From: a virus
IMG/VR virus record: IMGVR_UViG_3300037342_000044
Location: 1 to 31,465 of that record
Strand: one strand, 5' to 3'
Length of the DNA stretch: 31,465 bases
A model generated the notes under the pieces. That model ran no database searches. It saw nothing but the letters and a program-made list of their open reading frames with translations, and was not told where the DNA came from. Below are positions 1-8,723 of this stretch, piece by piece (within the stretch, counting starts at the first letter, position 1; each line of letters begins with the position of its first letter). The position numbers and the translations under genes were made by a program.

Positions 1-1185
1 ACCCAGGCTGTAGTCCTTGTTCCCCTCCAAGGACCCCTGCATGATGATCTGGGTCACGACCTCGGACTCGGACTCGGACAGGTCCCAGTTGATGATGTCG
101 ATGTCCTGGATCCAGGAGAGGGGCTTGTTCTTCAGTACGTCGAGGTTGTAGAACGGGGGCTTGAAGATGATGGACCCGTCGACGTCCATGTAAAACTCGT
201 AGCCGATGCACTCCTTCGCGGCGTTCGCCAGCTCCAGCTTCGTCTGGAACTCGCTCTGCATCAGGTTCACGCCGGTGACGTTGTTGATCTGCGTGCGGAA
301 CGCGGTGACGGTCGGTGACGTCGGATCGAAGCCGGCCTGACCCGCATCGGGCCCCCCATTTGCGTTCTGCACCGCCGTGGACACGAAGTTAGCGGGAGGC
401 TTGTTCCCCCCGCCCTTGCTGTTGCGGGAATAGGCACGAGCAATCGTGTCCCCACGAACGGCTTTCCCATTGACCCCGTACATGACAAGGTTGCTGCGAA
501 TGTTCTGAAAGCGCTGGGACCAGTAGAGCATCATGTCGCCGAACGCGGCGGCGAACGTCGATGCCTGCTTCTGCTCCTGGTACGCGGAAACGTAGGTACC
601 GCTTCCGACGATCACATCCCCCTTGGACTGAAGGGACAAGCTGTAGATGATGTCGAAGGGGTTAGAGCCGGCAAAAGTATTTCCGAACGTGCTGTACCCA
701 GCCTGGCCCTGGGGGGCGAGTAGAGCCGGGTTCGTGTTCATCACGGTCAGCTCCCACCACTTAAGGATGTCGGCGCACTGGATGGACACCGTGTGCGCGC
801 CAGAGGAATACGAGTCGGTGACCTCCGTGACGAGCCCCCAGAAGATCGGATAGTACTGAGGGATCCCTTCGAGGAGGTAGTACCCCTTGGCGTATATCTC
901 GACCTCCATCATGGGGGTGATGACGGGGTTGCCATCGAAGTAGAAGTCGTCGATGGTGTGCCGCGGGACCGCAAGGGACACGCTGGCGCTGCCGGGGACG
1001 CTGTCAATGCTCAGGTCCACCTGGATGGTCGTGATGAACTTGTTGAGGTCAAAGGTTCGCGTGCAGCTCGGACACCCGACGACCTCCATCTCCCCGTTGA
1101 TGAAGACGAGGGCATCCGGAGCCGTAACGACGGTCGGCCTAAGATTCGGCTGCCAGGAACCCTGGAACGGACCACGTGCCGGCAT
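1..1185 (-). CDS. Baseplate hub-like tail protein, partial (C-terminus beyond left edge)
   Basis: Incomplete gene: 395 open codons are visible and the reading frame leaves the window. It starts with ATG at 1185, one base after the TAG stop of the lysozyme-domain gene. The protein is beta-rich; around residues 113-142 it reads FWGLVTEV followed by a Ser/Thr-rich strand and SIQCADILKWWE, a pattern typical of hub proteins of the T4 gp27 / P2 gpD type, where a central strand-rich domain begins with an 'F-x-G-x-V' segment. A CPSC pair at residues 38-41 is unexpected for a hub and could bind metal. Position last after tape measure and baseplate/lysozyme genes fits a hub at the tube tip. I infer the hub role from pattern and gene order; no catalytic motif is visible. 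Confidence 0.7.
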   Translation of the reverse strand, partial: MPARGPFQGSWQPNLRPTVVTAPDALVFINGEMEVVGCPSCTRTFDLNKFITTIQVDLSIDSVPGSASVSLAVPRHTIDDFYFDGNPVITPMMEVEIYAKGYYLLEGIPQYYPIFWGLVTEVTDSYSSGAHTVSIQCADILKWWELTVMNTNPALLAPQGQAGYSTFGNTFAGSNPFDIIYSLSLQSKGDVIVGSGTYVSAYQEQKQASTFAAAFGDMMLYWSQRFQNIRSNLVMYGVNGKAVRGDTIARAYSRNSKGGGNKPPANFVSTAVQNANGGPDAGQAGFDPTSPTVTAFRTQINNVTGVNLMQSEFQTKLELANAAKECIGYEFYMDVDGSIIFKPPFYNLDVLKNKPLSWIQDIDIINWDLSESESEVVTQIIMQGSLEGNKDYSLG

Positions 1186-1186
1186 A

Positions 1187-2923
1187 CTAGGCTACCCCAC
1201 TGTTGGATGTGGAAGTGGAGTCGGGGCCTGCGATCTGAGCGGAGTTCGTCGGTGGGGTCTGCACGGGCTGCGTGCTGGCCGTCACCTGATTCGACGGGGC
1301 TTGGCCACTGATCAGCGCGGGGGGTGCGCCGTACGTGAGCTGTTGGGCGCTCGTGTTGGCGAGGAGGAACGTGGCCCGAACCGTGAATGTGAAGTTGTAC
1401 TCCAGCGTGTAGGGCGCGGTCTCTGTCTCACTCAGATTGAAGTCATCGAAGGAACCGACGTAGAGGATGTTGTCGTAGTAAATGTAGATCGACCCGACGA
1501 CGGATAGGTTCTTCTTCTTCGAGGACTTCGGCTCAATGAAGTCGGAGAGCCACACGCCTCCGTTGCTCTTGTAGAGGAGCCACAGGGACAGGAAGTTCTG
1601 GTAGGACGCCGAGTACTGGCGCGCGGTGCGGGTGATCCCAGGGCCCGCACCCACCCCCGTGCTGCCCGCGCTCCCGCCACCCGTTGCATCGATCGAGTAG
1701 AAGGCAGCCACCTTCCCACTCGCCTCGATCTTGTCGAGCTGCTCCCCCCATTGCTCGACGATCGGTCCGCTGCGGCTCCACTCCCCATCGGAGATGATCT
1801 TCTCCGCCGCAAGCTTGAAGCTCTGGGGGTTTACCAGCATCTTCAGTGGCGGCGTGTTCTGCATCTGCTGGATTGCCGCCAGCGTGTTGTTGATCTCGGA
1901 CTGCTGCGCCGCGAGGTACTGAAGGCCAAGGTCCGTCTGATCCAAGCTAGTGTTGGCCGTACCCGCGATGTTCGACTGGGCTGAGCTTGCGTTGGGGGAC
2001 CCGGTGCCCTGCCAGTTGTTTGTAGGGTTCGACCCATCCCCCGTGATGCTCGTCTGCGTTGGGGGATCATTCACGTGATTTGAGTGGATGTTGTACTGGT
2101 ATGTCTGATCCTCGGGGGTTTGGAACAGGTTCGTCTCGTTGGCCCGAATGGTCACGAGTTGCGGAACCGTCTGACCGTTCACCCCAGTTACGGCGGACGT
2201 GGGCCACTGCGCCGCTGCCCCGTCGTAGTCCGGGGGGTTGGCGTTGAGCGACTGAATGATCCCAGCCCCGTACTTGGAAAACCCTGAGGGGCCCGTGCTG
2301 TAGGCGTACGAAACAAGAGCGTCGTACTGGTTCTGCGTCAGGGGGCCGCTGACGTTGTTGTTGACGGTATTCTGCGCCCACTGGCTGTCCTTCGCGAGGA
2401 GCGCCTGGGCCTGGTCCTGCGTGATCCCGTTGGGGAAGGACTCCCCCGGCTGAATCACGTGCCCGTACCCGATGGTCTGGATACCGGCCTGCCCTTCGGC
2501 AGTCGTCGCCGTGTACGCATTGGGAACGAACCCCTCGTGGGCGGCAATGAATGCGACCCCGTTCGCAGACAGTGAAGTCGCACCAGCACCACTAGGACCC
2601 GGGATCTGGCTCTGGTTCGTATTGACCCCCGCGTAGGGTGGGCCAACGGGCGCAATCGTAGCCGCTCGGCTTAGCAGCCTGCCCGTGACGTTGGACGATG
2701 GGGGTAGGATCCCGATCGCCATGATCAAAGTCTGCTGGTTGCTCTTCGGCTGTACTGCCGTGATCGGGACGAACTGCCCATCCAGCTCGTCCGATTGGGT
2801 CGTAAGCGAGGAGTAGAACGTCAGCAGGTCGTAGACGGCAGGTTCGTAGTAACCCGCAGACCCCAAGACTTGTTGGTAGAAGGGACTCGTCGGGCTGGGG
2901 GTCGGTCCACCTTGCTGCGGCAT
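1187..2923 (-). CDS. Baseplate protein with internal GH24-type lysozyme domain
   Basis: 578 residues. An internal lysozyme domain covers about residues 118-265: HEG with Glu130, then TIGYGH at 150-155, the hallmarks of T4-type (GH24) muramidases, which cut peptidoglycan so that the tail tip can cross the wall. The Asp expected nine residues after the Glu (T4 D20) is Ala139 here, so activity is uncertain. Residues about 360-520 form a second domain (VNPQSF, VEQWGEQL, ending FTFTV) that is clearly related to the protein encoded just upstream. The tail from 525 is Ser/Thr/Gln-rich and disordered. ATG at 2923 follows the good ribosome site AAGGAAG and sits three bases after the upstream stop. Part of the tape measure-baseplate operon; likely a tail-tip component. 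Confidence 0.82.
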   Translation of the reverse strand: MPQQGGPTPSPTSPFYQQVLGSAGYYEPAVYDLLTFYSSLTTQSDELDGQFVPITAVQPKSNQQTLIMAIGILPPSSNVTGRLLSRAATIAPVGPPYAGVNTNQSQIPGPSGAGATSLSANGVAFIAAHEGFVPNAYTATTAEGQAGIQTIGYGHVIQPGESFPNGITQDQAQALLAKDSQWAQNTVNNNVSGPLTQNQYDALVSYAYSTGPSGFSKYGAGIIQSLNANPPDYDGAAAQWPTSAVTGVNGQTVPQLVTIRANETNLFQTPEDQTYQYNIHSNHVNDPPTQTSITGDGSNPTNNWQGTGSPNASSAQSNIAGTANTSLDQTDLGLQYLAAQQSEINNTLAAIQQMQNTPPLKMLVNPQSFKLAAEKIISDGEWSRSGPIVEQWGEQLDKIEASGKVAAFYSIDATGGGSAGSTGVGAGPGITRTARQYSASYQNFLSLWLLYKSNGGVWLSDFIEPKSSKKKNLSVVGSIYIYYDNILYVGSFDDFNLSETETAPYTLEYNFTFTVRATFLLANTSAQQLTYGAPPALISGQAPSNQVTASTQPVQTPPTNSAQIAGPDSTSTSNSGVA

Positions 2924-2926
2924 GGC

Positions 2927-3838
2927 TTACTTCCTTCCCGACGTTGTTGAAGGGGGCGCTGGCGGAAGCTGCGTCGCCAAGTTCTGTGCAGCACGGAGGG
3001 ACTGCGAAGCCCCCGTGTAGTTTCCTTGCTGGTATTTCGAGTTGGCGTTCGCCACGAGGTCCGAGATTTCCTCGGTGGCGCCGGTGGTACCCTGAAGCTG
3101 CGTGTTGAGCTGCGCGGACTGCTGGGTGAACGATGCCTGGCTCTGTAGACTGGCCAACGTCGCGGGCGTCGCCGTGGTGCCTGGGTTCGTGTTCCCCTGA
3201 AGGATGTTCGCCGCCTGGAAGGCCGGCGCGGCCCCGCGCGTGGCGGGGTTGCTGCCCAGGTTCGGGAGCTTCATCAGCTCCTCCTGCACCTTGAATGTCC
3301 AGGAGACCTTGAAGGCGAAGGGCTGATCGTCAGTCTCCTCCACGTCAAACGATCGGAAGTACCCCAGGTACGTCCCACGGTCGTACATGAGCATGATGTT
3401 GCCCTGAAGTACGATGTTGCCTTGGGGGTCGTAGAGGGAACCGTTGTTGCGGAAGAGGTCGTGGAGGTCCCTGTAACGGTCCCAGGCAATCGTCCGCTGG
3501 CGCAGGAGCGACGTAAGCCCCGTGTAGATGTTCATGAAGCTGCCGGTGGAGCCGTCAGCCGTGATCTCCGTGAGGTCATCCCCCCAGTGCTGCTCCACGA
3601 AGCCGCCGCGCGTCTGAATGCGCTCGATCTTCTTGGTGTGCTGCTCGGAGTAATTCTGGGGGTTCACGTGCATCACGAGGGCGTGGGGTAGGAGAACGCG
3701 CTTCGTGCTAAAAGGACTGGTGACCTGGAACGCCATCGGGATGAAGGAACGCCGCGACGACAGGCCGTGCGAGTAGGCCGGTTGGCCAGGTACTGTGATG
3801 ACCTGGCTGTCGGGGTTGGCCGATTGAATCCTAGGCAC
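2927..3838 (-). CDS. Baseplate structural protein (same domain as lysozyme-fused neighbour)
   Basis: 303 residues, GTG start at 3838, ten bases after the tape measure stop (TGA at 3851-3849), with GAGGG upstream. Residues 50-190 hold the conserved block: MHVNPQNY, VEQHWGDDL, a Gly-Ser-Thr-Gly turn, FRNNG, MLMYDRGTYLGYF and VSWTFKV. The same order occurs in the C-terminal half of the next gene, so the two are tandem paralogs in this domain. Residues beyond 200 are Gln/Ala/Thr-rich and probably flexible or coiled. Proteins of this kind sit directly after the tape measure in many contractile phages and build the baseplate or tube-initiation complex; that role is inferred from position and from the paralogy, not from a catalytic motif. 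Confidence 0.7.
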   Translation of the reverse strand: MPRIQSANPDSQVITVPGQPAYSHGLSSRRSFIPMAFQVTSPFSTKRVLLPHALVMHVNPQNYSEQHTKKIERIQTRGGFVEQHWGDDLTEITADGSTGSFMNIYTGLTSLLRQRTIAWDRYRDLHDLFRNNGSLYDPQGNIVLQGNIMLMYDRGTYLGYFRSFDVEETDDQPFAFKVSWTFKVQEELMKLPNLGSNPATRGAAPAFQAANILQGNTNPGTTATPATLASLQSQASFTQQSAQLNTQLQGTTGATEEISDLVANANSKYQQGNYTGASQSLRAAQNLATQLPPAPPSTTSGRK

Positions 3839-3848
3839 GGCTCAACCC

Positions 3849-6800
3849 TCAGCGGAGCTTCTTCGCTCGGGTGTGATCGTTGATCGCATCGTGCGCCGTT
3901 GCGCGCATGATCTGCTTGAGCATGTCCCCCTTGAGTTCGATGACGACCTTGGTGGTACCTCCGCCCCCTCCCGCAGGAACGATCGTCTCGCCGGGCTTCA
4001 CTGAGGCGAAGAGTTCTCCCGGAGCAGGACGCGCGACGACACCCCCATCCGCGTGGGCAGTGCCCGCCTTCTTTGCCTCGGCATCGGTAGCGACCTGCCC
4101 CATCGACGCGCCGGCCGCCGCACCACCCACCATCTTCTGGAGGTTCAGGGCCCCAATGTTGCGCACGTTCGCGCCAGCCTTGAGGGCCTTGAGAGCGTCG
4201 TTCTTGTTCGTGCCCTGGTACATCCAGTACTCGAAGAGAGCCCTGGAAGCGGCGTTGTAGACCGAGTCCTCGATCTGACCCCCGTACTGGTTCTTCAGGT
4301 AGGATCCGTTGAGAACGACACCGCCCGACTGCTGCTTCAACTTCAAGCGCATCTCGTCGATCGCGTTCTGTGTGTCCTTGCCCTGCTGGACTTGCTGGTC
4401 CGTGGAGTCCTGGAGATCGGCAGGACTCGTTGCCTTGTCTCCTGCGGGTGCTGCGGCAGCTTGAGCGGGGCTGGCTGGCGCTGCTGGAGCGGGAGGGGGA
4501 GGCGGAGGGGAAGGTGTTGCGGCTGCCGCGGGAGCCCCAGCGGGAGCAGACTCGTTGGGTCCGGCGGGGGGAGGGGGTGCCCCCATGATCTTACCGAGGT
4601 CCCCGATGACCTTCGTGAGCTGCTGGCCAGAGAGATCGTGGCGCATCTGCTCCATGACCTTCAGTTGGTCCTTGGCGGACACGCCCTGCTTCTCCATAGC
4701 AGCGCCGAAGCCCATCCCCTGGCCCATGTCCCGACGCAGAGCCACGCTGTCGACCTTCACCCCCGAGGTGATGATCGAGTTCACCAAGGACAGAATCATG
4801 GCTCCGTTGTCCTTGTCGGGACCCTTCGCCTGCGCCGTGATCGCCTGCTCGATGGCAACGAGTTGGATGCCTAGTGCGTCTCGGGTCTTGCTGGCCGCAG
4901 CCAGTTGATCCTGCAAGGCCTTCTTCTCTTCGTCACTCTGGGCGGCGGAGAGTTTCTGCTGGAGGTCCGTGAGCTGGGCGTTGTTCGCATCGATCTGTCC
5001 GCCGAGGGCGATCATCTGTTTGCCGGTCTCTTTGCCGACACCCTCAAAAACCGCCTTCTTGTAGTCCTCGATCGAGGGCGCGGAGGCTGCAAGGTCCGCG
5101 AGGCCCTTGGCGTTGTCCCTCGCTGCCTGTGCCTGGATCTTGACGAGGTCGCGCTGATCCTGCGACGAGCCCGCGCGACCAAACGAGACAACGTGAACGA
5201 TGCTGCTGAGGTCATCCCAGATCCCCTCGAACAGCTTGGACAGGGTCCCCATGAGGTAATCCATAATGACCCCCAGCTTGTCGGAGATGCTCTGGGTGAT
5301 GGCCCCCTGCTTCTCCGCGGCGCTCAGTGTCTTGGCGCCCCCGGTGAGGAGATCCTGCTGGGACTTGTCCATGTTGTCGAAGATGGACTCTGCCGACACC
5401 TGGTTTGCCACGAAGTCGGCCTGATCCTGTCGGGACTTCGACGTATCGACCCCCAACTTGCCAAGTAGGGCCACCTCATCCTTCGTGAGCGCATCCCCGC
5501 TGCCCAACTTTTTGACGAGGCTCGACTTCGCCAGTTCAAGCGACGTGTCGAACTTCTGCATGTTGTCGATCATATCGCTGTCGACGTTCGTCCTGGCCTT
5601 GAACTCAAGACGCTGAAGGCCGCTCAGTTGGGACATCGGCTTCTTGAAGAACTTCATCGCCATCGCGTCGAGCATCTTCTTAGTCCCCATAGGACTAAGG
5701 TTCTTCAGCGAGTCAGCGACATCGAAAAGGCCGCCGCGGTCCAGTTTCCCTTGCTGCTGCATCGCCGTGATGAGCTGATCGCGTGTGGCAGAATCCAGCT
5801 TGTCGTCGTTGTCGGCCATCCACTGCGTAAGGCTCTTCTGGTCCTTCGTGATCTTCTTGAGGGTCGTCTTGTCGATCTTGATGCCCTTCGCACTGAGGTC
5901 GTGAGAGAGCCCTTCAAGGCGAGAGTCCAGGTCGGCCCCCGCGACTCCCTTCGTCTCCTTCGTCCCGAGCTGAACGGTCAGCTTCGCTCGGTCCATAACG
6001 TCCATGCCCTTCATGAAACCGCCGATCTGCTGGAAGAACTCTTGGGCCTTCCGAGGGCTCATGACCTTATCGAGCTTGCCTAGGATCTTCGTGGCGTCCT
6101 CCATGCGGAGGTTGAAGAGCCCAATGTCGGACGACATGGCGCGGATCTGCGCGAAGAATTTGCCAGCTTCGAGCCCGGCATCCTGCGCGCCGTCAGCCAC
6201 CATCTGGAAGGACTCCTCCACCTGAGTAAAGTTCTGGCCCATCTCGGTCATCATCTCACCCTGGAACTGGGTGATCTCGCCGAGGCTCACGCCGAACGCG
6301 CGCGAGAAGCCAACGGACATCTGAACCATCGACCCCCAGTCTTTGACGTAGCCGGTAGCCTCGACGGCCCCATCCTTGATGTCCTTGAAGTAGTCCGCCG
6401 TCTTCTTCAGGCTGACACCCTCTGCCCCGAGTGCAGCGATGACCGCAGAATGGGTCTCCTTGCTGATCCCCCAACGCAGGTTGTCCAAGGACGTGGCCTG
6501 CTCGTACATATCGGCCATCGTGTCCTTCAGGTCTTGAGCCGCCGCGTCGGCGTTCCCGAAGTTCCTACTGAGGAAGCTCGCCGTGCTTGTCGTCTCCAAG
6601 ACCTGCTTGTTGAACTCCTTGGCCGCTGCATCCGCGTCCAAGAGAACCTTCACGACGGCCATGAGAGCGCCACTCAAGGCCCCAATCACAGGCCCCATCT
6701 TCGAAAGGATGCTGAGAGCCCCGCCCAGCTTGTCCATCACCTTGCCTATGCCGCCCCCCATGCCGCCCCCGGCGAGCGAGGCGGCCTGCATGCGCATGCC

Positions 6801-7409
6801 CTTTCCCTGCATGCCCTTCCCCGCGGTCCCTACGGACTTCACGAGGTGCTTCGCAAAGCCCATGAGGTCTCTGCTAGGGATCGAGCTGAGAGCCTCACCG
6901 AAGCTTTCGGCCAGGTCTTCCCCCATCTTCCCCCCGCCGTAGCCCGCGATGTCGGCTAGCTTGTTGGCCTTGCGGCTCTCCTCTTCTTCGTGGAGGTCTT
7001 TGATCGCCTTCTGCGCAGCGAGCATCGACTTCGTGTAGTCCTTGGCGGTCGCGATCCTCTCTTTGAACGCCTTCTCGAAGTCGTCCTTGTCCTTGCGGAG
7101 TTGGACCGCCTCATCCTCGGTGGCGCTGGCGAGCTTCTCCTCGACCTCGGCCAGTTGCTCCGTGAGCGTGATCATCGCCTTCGCTCCGGCGATCTCCGCT
7201 GATGATTGCTGCTTCCGCTTGGTGCTCCACTCCGTCAGAGCATCGGCGCTCTTCTTGTAGATGTTTCGCAGCCCCTTGAAGGACTTGGTGACCCGGACGG
7301 TCTCCTTGTCCATCACGGACATGGCCTTCTTCATCCCGGCCGCCATCGCCTTCGAATCGACTTGCGGCTCAATGAGAAGGACTTGCTTCTCTACGTTCGG
7401 CGGCGGCAT
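3849..7409 (-). CDS. Tail tape measure protein
   Basis: About 1186 residues. The ATG at 7409 is preferred over an adjacent GTG at 7412 because GGGAGG lies five bases upstream and the ATG overlaps the upstream stop as TGATG. Order: charged coiled-coil helices (residues 20-150), a Gly/Met-rich stretch and hydrophobic helix (about 200-260), a long helical middle, a Pro/Ala-only linker (about 940-990), and a C-terminus with ADGGVVARPAPGE and PGETIVPAGGGGG, a signature of tape measure C-termini. Tape measures set tail length and are ejected with the DNA. The length predicts a tail near 180 nm using the general 0.15 nm per residue rule. Position after the two putative chaperones and before baseplate genes is the usual order. 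Confidence 0.92.
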   Translation of the reverse strand: MPPPNVEKQVLLIEPQVDSKAMAAGMKKAMSVMDKETVRVTKSFKGLRNIYKKSADALTEWSTKRKQQSSAEIAGAKAMITLTEQLAEVEEKLASATEDEAVQLRKDKDDFEKAFKERIATAKDYTKSMLAAQKAIKDLHEEEESRKANKLADIAGYGGGKMGEDLAESFGEALSSIPSRDLMGFAKHLVKSVGTAGKGMQGKGMRMQAASLAGGGMGGGIGKVMDKLGGALSILSKMGPVIGALSGALMAVVKVLLDADAAAKEFNKQVLETTSTASFLSRNFGNADAAAQDLKDTMADMYEQATSLDNLRWGISKETHSAVIAALGAEGVSLKKTADYFKDIKDGAVEATGYVKDWGSMVQMSVGFSRAFGVSLGEITQFQGEMMTEMGQNFTQVEESFQMVADGAQDAGLEAGKFFAQIRAMSSDIGLFNLRMEDATKILGKLDKVMSPRKAQEFFQQIGGFMKGMDVMDRAKLTVQLGTKETKGVAGADLDSRLEGLSHDLSAKGIKIDKTTLKKITKDQKSLTQWMADNDDKLDSATRDQLITAMQQQGKLDRGGLFDVADSLKNLSPMGTKKMLDAMAMKFFKKPMSQLSGLQRLEFKARTNVDSDMIDNMQKFDTSLELAKSSLVKKLGSGDALTKDEVALLGKLGVDTSKSRQDQADFVANQVSAESIFDNMDKSQQDLLTGGAKTLSAAEKQGAITQSISDKLGVIMDYLMGTLSKLFEGIWDDLSSIVHVVSFGRAGSSQDQRDLVKIQAQAARDNAKGLADLAASAPSIEDYKKAVFEGVGKETGKQMIALGGQIDANNAQLTDLQQKLSAAQSDEEKKALQDQLAAASKTRDALGIQLVAIEQAITAQAKGPDKDNGAMILSLVNSIITSGVKVDSVALRRDMGQGMGFGAAMEKQGVSAKDQLKVMEQMRHDLSGQQLTKVIGDLGKIMGAPPPPAGPNESAPAGAPAAAATPSPPPPPPAPAAPASPAQAAAAPAGDKATSPADLQDSTDQQVQQGKDTQNAIDEMRLKLKQQSGGVVLNGSYLKNQYGGQIEDSVYNAASRALFEYWMYQGTNKNDALKALKAGANVRNIGALNLQKMVGGAAAGASMGQVATDAEAKKAGTAHADGGVVARPAPGELFASVKPGETIVPAGGGGGTTKVVIELKGDMLKQIMRATAHDAINDHTRAKKLR

Positions 7410-8713
7410 CACTTCCTCCCGAAGGGCGTACCGCCCTGCTTAGGGGGCGCGATAGGAACAGCAGCGGAAGGGTCCCGATCGGACGTCCCCACGGAGAAAC
7501 CAACCTCGTTGTTGGTGATCCCCCAGCGATCGAGGAACTGCATCGACTTCTCGTCCTCGACGATCGCCGCGGGGCGCACCATCCGCTGAGCGTTCTGCTG
7601 AGCTTCGAGCTGCTTACGCCGCTGAATGCGCTCCTGGACCTGCTGAGCCGTGAGGCCCGTGAAGTCGGTCCCACCCACGATGTTCTGGCCCTGGAACTCC
7701 TTCTCGTGACGCTCCGACAGCTCGCGCACCTGCTCCTGGCGCCCTTGGATGTTCACCTTGATCCGGCGCTCGTGCTCCTCGACAACCTTGTCGTGCCAGT
7801 CCTTCTCGCCCTTGAGGTCACTCTCCAGTTGGTGAGCGAGATCCTCGACGGAGTGCGCGGTGGTCAGCACGGCTCCGTTGAGCTGCCGCACTTTCTCAGT
7901 GGGCTTCTCTCCCAAGAGCACCCGCCGCAAGATGCTGTCCTTACGCGCGAAGCGATCTTCCTTCTCCTTGCGGCGACGCTCGTTGTCCTGGTCGTAAATC
8001 TTCTGGATACCCTTCCCGGCGAAACATGAACCCACGAACTTCGCGTTCTCCCACTCGCGCTCCAGCTCGTCGTTCCTGTCATCCAGGTAGTTGAGTGCAC
8101 GCCACGTGAGCTGCGCCCAGTTCATACCCAGAAGATCCGTTCCAGGGATGCCCGTCACAACCGGCTGGCAGAAGTCGAGCCCCCGCAACTGCATCCAGCG
8201 GTAGCGCGAGTAGCTCTCCATCGCGTAGCACTCGGTGAGGAGCAAGGCGTTGTTTGCGCGCCGGTTGATCTCACTCATGTGCCGGATGATGAGCTGCTTG
8301 GCCTTGGGCTCCATGTCACCAAAGACTTTGGTGACTCCAGGTAGAAGACGCTGACGATCGAGCAGAATGTTCTGCCCGTCGACCATAAGGACGTTGTAGG
8401 CAAGAAGAGTGTCCCACAACTTGTGCGTGGCCCCCTTCTCGAAGACCCCCATCAACCGGAGAAGGTTGTACTCGTGGTGATTGATGCTCTTGAAGGCAAA
8501 GACGACATCGCCGATGGTCGCGAGCTGCGTGATGAACCCCTGGTAGAGCATCGGCTCCACGTCCCGATAAACCTCCGGGTTGACCTCCGGATCTTTGGGG
8601 ACTTCGATCTTGAGGTTCTTGAGCCCACCCCCGTCACTCTCCTGCTGAAGGGCGAGCTGCTCCTTCTCCCACTGTTCGCGGGCTGGAGTCTTGTGTCGGG
8701 GTGCGGCGCTCAT
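7409..8713 (-). CDS. Conserved tail protein, probable tail assembly protein before the tape measure
   Basis: 434 residues, ATG at 8713, ten bases after the upstream stop and overlapping the tape measure start by one base. The N-terminal 250 residues look globular and helical (FITQLATIGDVVFAFKS, ESYSRYRWMQLRG, NWAQLTWRALNYLDD). From about 240 on it is a highly charged helix (ERRRKEKEDRFARK and an EEHERRIK segment) likely to form coiled coil. I do not recognise a named family. Its place between tail tube and tape measure is where tail assembly chaperones lie in other tailed phages, and together with the 419-residue neighbour it may fill that role; a virion structural role is the alternative. 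Confidence 0.6.
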   Translation of the reverse strand: MSAAPRHKTPAREQWEKEQLALQQESDGGGLKNLKIEVPKDPEVNPEVYRDVEPMLYQGFITQLATIGDVVFAFKSINHHEYNLLRLMGVFEKGATHKLWDTLLAYNVLMVDGQNILLDRQRLLPGVTKVFGDMEPKAKQLIIRHMSEINRRANNALLLTECYAMESYSRYRWMQLRGLDFCQPVVTGIPGTDLLGMNWAQLTWRALNYLDDRNDELEREWENAKFVGSCFAGKGIQKIYDQDNERRRKEKEDRFARKDSILRRVLLGEKPTEKVRQLNGAVLTTAHSVEDLAHQLESDLKGEKDWHDKVVEEHERRIKVNIQGRQEQVRELSERHEKEFQGQNIVGGTDFTGLTAQQVQERIQRRKQLEAQQNAQRMVRPAAIVEDEKSMQFLDRWGITNNEVGFSVGTSDRDPSAAVPIAPPKQGGTPFGRK

Positions 8714-8723
8714 CGTTGGCTAC

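Noticed and set aside
60-82. Tandem ctcgga repeats
   Set aside because: Encodes alternating Ser-Glu in the hub-like protein; simple codon repetition.
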